Source: Trichostrongylus colubriformis (taxonomy: Eukaryota; Nematoda; Chromadorea; Rhabditida; Trichostrongylidae). From it: a stretch of 64,000 bases of DNA. Every line of letters begins with the position of its first letter. The stretch's first letter is position 1. Under the pieces are notes generated by a model, which saw nothing but the letters and a program-made list of their open reading frames with translations, ran no database searches and was not told the DNA's origin. The translations under genes were made by a program, and so were the position numbers. Positions 33,327-44,900 of the stretch are shown piece after piece. The DNA lies in assembly GCA_963978905.1 (NCBI GenBank), contig OZ022259.1, forward strand, positions 13,640,001 through 13,704,000, read 5' to 3'.

Positions 33327-33863
33327 TTAACTTTCCGTTCCCACTATGCGTCTCCGACCGTGGCACGACGGGGTGGGCATTTATTGTGGAGCCCCGCTCC
33401 TCGTCCGGTACTCTTACTTTCACATTTTTGCGTGATACTCTGCATGCGACCTTTATTATGCAAGTATAACAAAAATACATGGGTAAGAGAGAAACCCATT
33501 TTTTCGTGCACCACTCCTTAAGAGAGAATCACTCGAAGTTTGTCTTTTTAAGATTCAAAATAAAAAATGAATGGTATGAAATGATATCTGATGGTCTGAA
33601 GGTCACATTCCCAACCACTATAATCAAGTTTCAACGCACCATCATCGTTCAGTTAGTACTACACTCCTTTAGAGGGTGGGGAGAAACGCTGAGTTACACG
33701 TCGACTGACGTGAATCCGTGATTCCGACTGAAGTATGTGGGAAAAGCGAAGACAGTGTAGCAATCTTTCTATCCAGACGAACATCTGAATTCAGACGCTT
33801 ATTCATTCTAGGTATAGCGTTTGTAAAGGAACGAAATGCAAAGAGTGCGTTTCTCCGATTGTA

Positions 33864-34539
33864 TTAGGTCCGTGCAGAATAAATGGCCAAAACGGAACAC
33901 TTTTTTCAAAACGCCATAACTTCGCTCAGACACAACTTTATTTGTCGAAATAAAAACCATTCGAATCTACACAATTTTGCCAACGATCTGGTAAAGAAAA
34001 TATGCCATCACAATCAAATTCTGGATTGCAAAATTAATGAAGTCAACGATGGCATTTTCAACTTGCATCGTTTCGGCGAACTCCTTCTGACGCAGGTTTG
34101 CTTCGGGAAAAAGTGTTAATCTGTCAGGAATAGGTCTGGGGAATAAGGGGGGTCAGGGAGCGTCTCGATCAGTTTCTGCCGGGTGACTTGCGAACTGCGG
34201 GGTTTAGCGTTGTTTTGCGCACCCAGTAAAAAAATGATGCAGTTAGGCATCGAGCCTCTCCCTCACCCCGCTTATTCCCAAGACCTATCCCTGACAGATT
34301 ATCCCTTTTTCCGGGTTCTCGATGCAAACCTGCGCCAGAAAAATTATGCACGGTAAAAATGCCATTATTGACTTTATTGATCCTAGCAATCCAGATTTTG
34401 ATCAAGACGACATATTTTCTTTGACAAGTCGTTGGCGAACTTCTGTAGATTTGAATGGTTTTTATTTCAACGAGGAAGCTTGTGTCTGAGCAAAGTTATG
34501 GCCAGTTATGTTTTGGCCATTTATTCTGCACAGACCTAA
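33864..34539. mobile_element. 676-bp palindromic TA-flanked element
   Basis: Ends TTAGGTCCGTGCAGAATA and complement, TA outside (33862-33863, 34540-34541). The arms mirror each other across the whole element, including an inner pair around GGAATAGGTCTGGGGAATAA. No recognisable transposase. Size, ends and architecture parallel the 9797-10470 palindrome, so I place it among mariner-derived foldbacks. Confidence 0.75.
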
Positions 34540-34541
34540 TA

Positions 34542-35989
34542 GAAGTCAGAGCCCTTCCCATCAGACTGGGTGTATCTTGCAACCTTGAAGGCTCTTTCCG
34601 CGATTACCTTTAATGGTTTTAAGAGCTGAATTATGAAATTCGAGGTGCTGAAGAATAAACTGAGAGAGAAAAAATCCGAAAGAAGCCCCCGAAAATGGCG
34701 AAAATGAGGCCTCCTGACATCTGGCCTTGTAGGTTACCGCGTGAAAACGAGTCTTCGAACCACTTCCCCCCTTGGATGGTAACATGAAGAACCTTGAGAT
34801 TTTACTTGTTTTCCCAAGTGAAGGTTCCATTTACTACTGGAATTTCTTCTTTAACATATCTTGTCGCAGAATTACAGGCCCAGGTAAATGCCACGTTGGA
34901 AAATGCTTCGTCCACTTCCGGGTGGGGTCGCCAATAGGTGGGCGGGGTCCCAGTTGCCTCCCGCGGGCTTTGCGTTGCCAGGAGGGCTCGTGGGGCCGCT
35001 CTAAGGGTACAACCGCGACAGTCACCCGGGGGTCTATCGGCTGCGGCATAGCTGGTGAGATTATCGCGGAAAGTGCCTTTAATTACCATTAATATGGAGG
35101 CCTAATGGATGGGCAATATTGGGTCCATCCGAATGTTCAACGTAGCCTCACAATATCATCCCTAGGAGAACTGGTAACATGCATCTTATGAATCCTTGAT
35201 TCGAGAACTGATTACTTTATGGATAAGCAATTCCAGCGCTCTTCGCGTCGCTGGACCTCCCCATTGGGAAACTGGAGTAAATTACAAGGGAGTAACATTT
35301 CCTGTGGTGAAATCTTGGTGATAAAAGTGGTAGAGAGGTTGTTTCCTTCCAAAAATACCATGTCTTTCTTTATAAGAAATAGCGTAGTAATTAAATTCTA
35401 ACGTCGCTTACACAATCCATGGTCCTTTGGCTAGTTTTTTGTTGGTTTTCGCGATGTATTCCTATCTCTCTAGCAGAAATGAGCTTTGTTTGACCACCGG
35501 CTACACCAAAAATTGCAGCCAAGCAAGAACGACTTTCTTTCGAACTTTTTTCAGGATGTATCTGGACTTTTGAATGTGGCATCTCTCACGTTGGTGCCGC
35601 TGTGTTTTTTCATCAAAATCTTTCAAAATGTAAACACAGGGATTATTCAATCTCATAATCGCGTCTTTGACGCCAAAGCCATTTGCCGACAATCGGACAC
35701 GTTCTTCTGTGCACTGCCGTCCATGGGCTCTTTCGCCAAATAGTGTCATATTCGTTTAAGTTCATGAATAACTCATATGTGAAAGTTCAGATATGACATG
35801 GAAAATGAAAGCTTCAGAAACGATAATTATTTTCATGTTCGAGTGGTGATGGGTTCTGGAGCTGTACCAATTGTACATTGCCCATAACTTCGGAAATGCA
35901 CTGCTTTGTTTTTTGAGGATGTTTAAATGATTTCGTTATCGCATTATAGGATTCTTGATTAATTCAAGAATTTCGCTATCCATTTCAGA
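34542..35989. other. Upstream region of P4H copy 2
   Basis: Includes GC-rich repeat-like text at 34860-35090. 35610-35989 aligns with 60895-61252 upstream of copy 3 (GATCGCGTCTTTGA-like, GTGTCATATTCG), marking the shared 5' flank and promoter of the two copies. Confidence 0.5.
35981..35989 (+). promoter_or_regulatory. Candidate spliced-leader acceptor of P4H copy 2
   Basis: CATTTCAG ends one base before the ATG, a strong nematode 3' splice site with no upstream exon needed by the reading frame. It fits trans-splicing of a leader. Confidence 0.5.
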
Positions 35990-38900
35990 ATGCAGTACGT
36001 GCTAGGCCTTTTGGCCGTACTGCTCGTCACCGCCCATGCAGACGTATTCACCTCAATTGCCGATATGCAATCTCTGCTCCAATCTGAAAAATCTATTCCT
36101 GCTATTCTCACTAAATACATTCAAAGCGAAGAAGATCGTCTTGAACATCTCAAAGGGTACGGCAATTTTGTTTATTTGCAATCATGAGAAACACTCAAAA
36201 GAAAATATTGCATCCAGTCTCATAAAGGAGTACGAAGCGCGGAATGAGGAAGCAGTGAAGGCGGACATCAAAGATCTCGTCAATCCAATCAGTGCTTTTC
36301 TTTTCATCAAGAAAAAGGTGAGTTCAGCTGGCACTTCATAGACAGTGCCTATTGTGATCAATTAACTGCTGGATACTGAAATATTGCAGATATTCGACTG
36401 GAAGGGCATTGAACAGGCGATGTTGGTAAACAAGGCAAGCTTTTTCCTCGAGGGTATTGCGGAGAAGAACTATGGCTTTCGCTATCCAACTCAGGCAATC
36501 ATTTCTTCTGGATCTCTTTCTCCATTTATCGTTGTAAAAGCAGTGGGAACAACAATTTCTCATATAAGCTGATCTTAATTTTCGGCTCCAAATCAACGTG
36601 AAAGAGCCAAGTGATTAGGCGATGAAAAAGGCTGTCAACAACCGATGACCCACCAGAGATGGTGAATTCGTTCTGCAGATGTAGTTGTGCACAAGCGATA
36701 TTGCAGCGGTGTATACACGAGAGCCCAAGCGGAAAAATCCACGCAAAGAGAGGAGAGACTAGAGACCTCTGGCGCTCGCGCTCAATGTATACATAGTGGC
36801 GGACTGAATGAGAGCACAAAGGTACTGATAGGGCTTAGCAAAGCACTTACGCTATGCACAAAGGACACAGATCGACTATCATGGTAGTGGATTCTTCCAT
36901 ACGATACCACACCCGTTTCAAATTGCCCGCTCATAATGCCCATCATATTGCCCTATTTAGGAAGATCTGACTGGAGCTGCAATGGGCTTGCTGAGACTCC
37001 AAGACACTTACAGACTGGACACAACAGATCTTGCTGACGGGCGTATCTACAAGAAACAGGGCAACTACACATTCAATGGTAAGTGTTTAAGTGTAAATTA
37101 TAGTATTAACTACTTTCCCTATTGACAATTTTCAAGTATTGCCACAGGAAAAGAGCTGTTCGAGTTTTCTAGCTTTTCTAGCTATGCATTCTTCAGGTAT
37201 AATGTGGGCACTGCGCTCCAGAATACCAGGGGAGTTAGTATACGTACGTGTGCTGCTATAAAGATAAATACACATTGAATAAAGTTCCTGCTTCATAGCA
37301 ATCTTCTTGGCATGTCTTGTTGTCCTACCTAGGACATCAGGGTTGCAACGTCCGCTCCGAGATTGCGCGGTAACACGGACTAGAACTAAATCTCATGCAA
37401 TTGCGAACTGAATTTTAGAATAGGCCATGTTACAAATAGTTGAGATTATCTTGCAAATGGTACACTTTCCATACGTGACCTGTGACTCGCATAGTAAACT
37501 GTGCCAGCTGAATGGGATTTTTGATAACGTCAATGTTCTATGGAAAATAGCCTGCAACAAGTCGACGAAAAGTGATTAACTTTTTGATCTCCTCCTATAC
37601 AGTCCTGCACCGTCCAGCTGATATGACTGACTTCTTTTTCAGCCGGAGACTGCTTCGAGATCGCCAAAGCAGCATACAATGATAATGACTTTTATCATAC
37701 CATTTTGTGGATGGAAGAAGCAAGACGGCGTTTCGAAAAGGAGGACGTGAAAACAGCGAGACTAAGCGATGTATAACTACACCCAGGATTATTATCGATT
37801 ATCCTTCCGTAACGACGATATAATACAGATCCTCGAATATCTCTCATACTCGCTCTACAAACAAGGAAATCCAAAACACGCACTGCAACTGTCCGAGGAA
37901 ATCGTCGCAATAGGTTGGTTTTGACGATTATGATTTGGTGCTTGTCAATATCAAAGTCACTTATGTCGTGTCCGTGCTTTTTTCACCCCCTTCATGTTTT
38001 TCTCTATTAGAGCGCTCGGAAATATACATACTGTGTATGTGCTGTGCCGATTGATACATGGAAGACGTTAGGAGAGCACGAGATAGGGTTACTCAAACGA
38101 TTGCTCAAGATAGCCATTGAAGGAAGGATGCCAGATGTGTGGCGGCCTTGTACCACCGTCCCCATCTTCAAGCGGAAGGCTGATGCAGCGTTTCGAACCG
38201 CTGGATGAAGCTGACACTGTATACCATGATGCCGAGGAAGCGGTTGATCAATTCGAAGCTGAGGCAACTCACTCCTCTCTCCCAAGAGCAGTATAGGTTT
38301 ATGCCTGAAACATCTGCAAATGATACCATCTTCATCGCCAGGCACGTTATAGAACAATATCAAGAGAAACGGCGATCTCGTTCTTGGGAACGACCATCTC
38401 CCCAAACCAGTATTCTAGAACGCGTTGCGAGAACTCCGTTTGCGGAACGTCTGATCGCCCTCATAAGGGTATGTCAGAATTTATTGAACGTTGAAGAGAC
38501 CAGGTTCATAAGCTCCGAAGAAAACCCAGATCCAAGCAGGCTCCCATGGGGAGACCATCGAAAGGGTAGAAGACTTCCGGTACCTGAGTCGACGGCTGAA
38601 GGTAGGTGGACAAGGCGGTGAGAGCTCGAATAAGCGTAGAATGGGTAAAATGAAGAAAGTCCGCTGGAATTCTGTGCAAACGACTTCGTCTCAGGACGGA
38701 AGTGCAATGTGTACCAAACAATGGTAAATCCTGCAATGTATAACGGGAGTGATTGGTGGTCCACAAGGAGGACTCATGAAAGACAGCTGCGTGCAGCTGT
38801 GATGAGGATGTTGGGTTGGTTATGCTGCTGGACACTACTGGAAAAATCACGAACGAGGAAAGCAATTATGCACACGACTGCAGTTCAGCTAAGGCTGAGG

Positions 38901-41900
38901 GAGGGGTGGCTGCGATTTAATCTACATGTGCTGGAAAGATTAGGGAATGACTCCATAAAAGAAAGTGTGAAGAGCAAGGGAAGCGACCACGTGGAGTCTC
39001 AAAGAAGTGGTGGAGAGGCGTCACTAGGAGTGACTTCACCGAAGTGAAAGCCACGGTGGAGGATGTCCTGGATATAAAGAAATGCCGCCGTGTGACAGGA
39101 ACAGGACCATGGGACTGGCCGGAACTAAGGCCAAGGAGTAGAATGAAGTGTATGCTAGGAGTGTGTGTGGAAAGGCAGCAGCCACTGCTTATGCAAAAGG
39201 TCCTATCCTCCGTCGGCTTCACCGTCGTCGCTCCACCACCCGCTCAGTTGGCTTCTTCCGACTTGTCATAATAGTCATAATTGAGGCTACATATACACAC
39301 ATTTCAGATCCAGACCATCCCCGTGCACGGGGAAATGTCAAATTTTACGAAGATTTGTTGGCTAAAGAAGGTGTCAAAGTGGCAGATATGAGAAGGTAAG
39401 AAACAGTTGCAATGTAGCGCTTTGACATATTCTGGTAGTCAATGAAATCTGTTTCAGATCGATAGGTCGGATCGTAAACCAACGACCAGCAAGTGTTTTA
39501 GGAAATGAAGAAAGAGTAATTTACGAGGCTTTGTGCAGAAATGAAGTGCCAGTGGTACGCGCCTCTCTGTCATTCCTTCTTTGACCTTCAGCGTGTTTTT
39601 TTAGCAAGATTGTTTCAGAGTGAAAAAGATATCTCAAAGCTCTACTGCTACTACAAACGTGACAGACCTTACCTTGTATACGCACCAATCAAGGTGAGCT
39701 GAACGATTTTTTTTTCATTTTGTGATTTTATCAGGTCGTAAGGAAAGTCTTGGCCGGTTCGCATTTTCAACTTTGTGAAATCACAACTCGGCCCAGACTG
39801 CATCTTTTCTTACACTGCAAGCACCATTCGATTTCCTACAGATATAGCAACATTAAGCATACCTGCGTATCTTATTTTGATGAAGAACTGATGATTTATT
39901 TTGCGCGAAAGCAAGAAAACTCGACTACAAATCACTGTTGTTGCTGAATACACTGCTGTTGAAGAAGCTGTCCAGATGTTTGGGAAAGTGGGGCTTAGTT
40001 AGCACTAGATTTGATGAATTGGTGGACGAGTGAGGGCTTCATCCTGCAACTGTTCAGTTGCTGGAAGACAATTTGTGGGAAATGCGCTCGCGCATGGCTG
40101 CTCCGAAGGGTCGCGCAGCACCCATTTTTTGGTTTTTTTTTCAAATCGAAGCTACTTGAGGTGGTCAACTGAGTTTGTTTGTGACAGGCCAATACTTGTG
40201 GATAATCCTGCAAGTATGATGCTCATCGCTTTCTGCCGTTTTAGTTAAAGCGATTTGATCAATTGAATATCCAAGCAGCTCGCTCTCATTTCTGCACTTT
40301 TGAAACCAGAGACAAAGTGTTCCATCCAATGCTTCACCCCCTCCTCTTGCAGTATTCACATTTGTGGTTTCCTTTGCTGCGACTCGACTAAACAAGAAGT
40401 AGTGAAGTGAAGTCATCTAAAAAGTATCATTTTAGCAGTACTTTAACATTTCCCTAATTATTCGGAAACCTTGCGGCATTCCAAATGAAACATATATTCG
40501 GAAAGAGCAACTTTTGTCTATCTAAGAAGCACAACATGTAATTTAATTCATGTTGCAGCGCTTTGAAATTTGAATTTATTTTGTGAACGTGCAAAAGCGG
40601 TCAGAACTTTCCTTAAACCTAATACATGCGTACGCTTTTTTAGGGTGTAGGCCAACCACTGTAGATGGACTACCACACCAATCGGGTCTTCGCGTGTGAC
40701 AAGTCCTGCTGCTTCCGCTCTAGATTTGCGCACGCGAGAGGGTGTCATACCCGCAACCTCACATGTTATCTTGGCTCTAATAATGTGTGCTGGCCTACAT
40801 CCCCTCCTTTAAAGCACATGCAGAGGCTAACGAGGCGCTCCGGAAACTTGCTCCAATCCAGTGATTCGCTTGCAGATTGTCATTTTGGTACTGGTATATG
40901 TCTAGGTTGAAATCAAGCGATTCAATCCGTTGGCTGTTCTTTTCAAAGAGGTGATAAGTGATGAGGAAATCAGGGTAATGGAAGAATTGTCCATACCTAG
41001 GGTAAGTGATCTATGCATGATCTTCATAATATCTTTCACGGAAATCAGGATTTTTTATCCCATACAGCAATATTCCTTTTTTACTACGGGTCACATGCAA
41101 GGTTTTAGGCGAAAATCAGCGGAGATGCATCCCCTCGCTTTTGTCCACGCGAGTGACCTGGGCTGCGCCGCGAGGGCTGTGAGGCGGGGATTTCTACTTG
41201 TTGTGCGATTTAGGAAGGAAAACAAGCTCAGTGAACTGCAACTGAAGACTGCCATCGTCACCCGCACCCTCGGGACCGCGCTCACGTTACCCGCTTGGAC
41301 GAAAGTTCGAGGGGTGTACCTCTGCCGGACTTTGATTTTTTGCGCAAGGCTGTAGTAAACAAATACTGCAAAACTATTAGGTTGGCAACTGATTAATTGC
41401 GGATTTTTGTTAGAAAATCAAAGACCTTTTTTTCATAGAACTAAATAACTTTGTAATGTATTGCCCATTTTTATCAATGACCTTTTGCCATCTTTCAGGT
41501 AGCATCATAATTCCGCGTTCATAAAACTTCTGGTTTTTATCAGTAAAAAACAAAGTCAGGTACGATTTGACCTCATCATCACTACTGAAATTTTTACCAC
41601 TCAAAGAATTTTGCAATGATCGAAACAAAAAGTAATCCGATGGTGCAAGATCAGGACTATATGGTGGATGTGGCAAAACATCCCAACCAAGCTCCAATAA
41701 TTTTTGCCGAGTGGCCAAAGACGTGTGGTCTTGCATTGTCATGATGGAATACAACATTTTTCGGTTAAATAATTCGAGTCGCTTTTCTTGGATTGCATTG
41801 CTTAATTTTGTTAATCGTGCAATGTAGACATCAGAATTGATCGTTCGGTTGGATGGTAGGAGTTCAAAGTAGACAATTCCTTTGTAATCTCACTGAACTG

Positions 41901-44900
41901 ACAACAAAACCTTCTTTTGATGAGTATCAGCTTTTGCTCTTCTTTGAGCTGGTTCACCTGGGCGGCTGCACGATCTTTTTCGTTGGACATTATTGTAAAC
42001 GACCCATTTTTCATCGCCAGTGATCATTCGTTTTAAAAGTGGATCATTTTCGTGACGTTTCTTTAGCAAATCGCAGATGCCAATGCGTTGCATTACATGC
42101 GCTTCACACATATATCCAGTTTTGACACGTACCTAAGTTGTTTTAAATGCTTTTCAATACATGTATGTGATACCTGTAGCTTCTCTGCAATCTCGCGTGT
42201 TGTACTGTGACGATCTGAATCAAGTATTGCCTTGACTGAGTCGTTGTCAACTCCAACTGGACGACCAGAGCGTTTCTCATCTTTGAGAGAAAAAACACCA
42301 GAACGAAATCAGGCAAACCAATTTTGGCACTGCCTAACTTTTAAGGCTTCGGCACCATAAACAGCACATAACTTTTTGAGGGCTTGTGATGCGTTTTTCC
42401 CTTTAAGGAAGTAATAAAGCAATACATGACGAAAATGAATGTTTTGATTCTCCATTTTTCAGCACACGCCAAACGAAAATAATGCAACCGATCAAGAAGC
42501 TTTCTTTACTCTTTGATAACGGGATTGCCTACTATTAGATGACAATATGTGTTCAACATTTGGCCTACGCCAGTAAAGCTAAATATTCAACCAGAGCCAT
42601 CTATGAGTGGAATCCGCAATGACTTAGTTGCCGACCTAATATATAGAAATATAAAATAACTCACCTTCCATATACGATTCTTTTGACAGATAGCGTTTAT
42701 GCCTTGGCATTTAGCTGGCGCGTGCTACCGTCCACGATTCCTCTTCTGGTAAGCTTGTCCATGCCACGTACAGAATTAGTAAAAGGTTTGCGATCATTCA
42801 GATCTTGGAAAGAGGGTGATTAGGTCTAAGCGCTTTCAGTGCATGGTTGAAAGGATGGGATCACGAAGTAGCTGATAGGCTCAACAAGCGCATTGATATG
42901 ATGACCAATCTCGAAATGACTACCGCTGAGGAGCTACAGGTATGGTTGAAGCTGTTCCTTTGGGAAATTTGACATATTAGTACATGTTGCAGGTGCAAAA
43001 CTACGGAGTTGGCGGACACTACGATCCGCATTTCGATCACGCTAGAAAGGAGGAGACCGAGTCGTTCAAATCTCTTGGAACAGGAAATAGAATCGCTACT
43101 GTGCTTTTCTACGTGAGTTTCTACGAATTATGCATGATGATGAAGGGAGGGGTGTGTATCGAATTCTTCGTGGAGATAAATGCGTGCGCCTAGGCAAACG
43201 ACTTCCAGGAATGTTCGAGATTATCATTTACCTTTTGTCTTACAGATCATTGAAAACCTACGTGACTCTCATGACTGGCTATGAATAGTAGTTTTTAAAA
43301 TCATTTTACGAAAATACCATTCCGTGTGCCTCTGGTCAAAGTAATTTCACGGAATGCAATTTCCACTTTTTTGTTCATGAAAGGCATGGTCCATTGTTTA
43401 TCTCCCCTTTGGAAGGTTGGTCTGCCGATGTCTTCGCTGTCAAACCCAATCGGCAGTAGCGACTCCCGCACCTGCATCTTCATGGGATTGCGAGTGTCAA
43501 CTCCGAAGACTATCCTCTCAACAGCGACTCGCGGATTTTGAAATCAGTGTCAACAAGGTGAATGAAGATCACTACACTTGGTATTGCAGAGACGCGACGA
43601 CCAAACATTGAGGAGTCATGGTCTTGGACTGATCGGGTATTATAGGATATTGGACGCTGCGACAATGTCCTCATGTACGCCGTTGTAGAGGCATATTTGT
43701 CCTCATGGATGAACAAAAAGCTCGTCGATGTTTGTTACATTAGCGATGGCATGCTCAAGTCGAATTCCTGATAAGCGAAAGCTTTTACGATTTGTTCAAG
43801 TTCACTTCCCGACCTTGCGGCACCAGATAAAGAATACGAGTGATTTCTCGACGAATTAGAAGCAGCGGTACTCCCCACGAAGACTGCAGCAACGTCGTGA
43901 ATCATTTGTGAAGATTTTAATGCAATAGTAGGTCGCTCGATGAACCACGAAGTTATCCTCGGGCGTTATGAATCTCATAACCGTAATGATCGAGGTGCCC
44001 CATTACTTTCATCGAGACGCCAACAAGCATTATAAGTGGACAGAGGAGTTCGAATGGAATCAGCGCAGTGAGGTCGACCACGTTCTGTGTATGAACCTGA
44101 GGTTTATACGCGTAGCGACCCTTTTTGGATACCATATTGGTAGTAATTGAGCATGATGCGAGTAACTCTGGAGATCTGTATGAAGCTTGCACGTTTCCAG
44201 CAAGAGCCAAGACCTTTACCGCTTGTCGCGACGCGGGGCGGCTCCACGGGGCAAAAGATTGTGGCACACGAGAATTAGTGTGAAGCCGCCCGCGCCGTGC
44301 GCCGAGAGGGTATGCCAGGGAATTGCGCCCAATACTTCGCCTGCCACACGATGACGAGCGGTCCTACCCTGGATGCCCCAGATATACGACTTCTAGTGCA
44401 CCACGACCTCTCGGCCCACCGACTGCGCCTCGTGCACTGCGCTTGGAGTCGGTGTAGCCCGTCTAACCCCAAGACGGATCTTGCGTGTTAACCGACCAAG
44501 CCTCTGATGTTATAACTGGCATCTGACGGATCAATAAATAGTTATTGACACATGCGCAACATACTGATTGATCCCCATAAGCAATATGCGCCAAATACAC
44601 TTAGATATATACTCGTACACAACATGAACACAATATACTATAACGGCATTTATGCCTACTTCACAAGTAAGGTGAAACGCCTAATCTAAAAGGAACCTAC
44701 GGGATCGGTCCTCTCCTCACTAGGGGGCGCCGAGGGCTAACCAACCCTTCCGTCTTGCTTGGCGGCGTCGACCAGGGTTTCGTCGGCACGTCCGGGCGCT
44801 CACCAGCAGAGGACGGAAGTTCCTGCTTCCTCCATGCCACATCCTCGCGACGTTGTTCCACGACGGTCGACGACGGCTGCGCACCAGGGGCTGCTTGGGG

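Larger units (their letters stand above)
32256..33524. mobile_element. Hairpin MITE (family with GTCCACGGAAAA ends) carrying two nested insertions
   Basis: Left end near 32256 (GGAATCGTGTACGGAAAAAC), right end near 33524 as an inverted match (CCATTTTTTCGTGCACCACT). The same ends bound 9102-9526 and 20246-20692. The interior is interrupted by the TTAA-flanked insertions at 32325-32777 and about 32822-33326. Confidence 0.65.
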
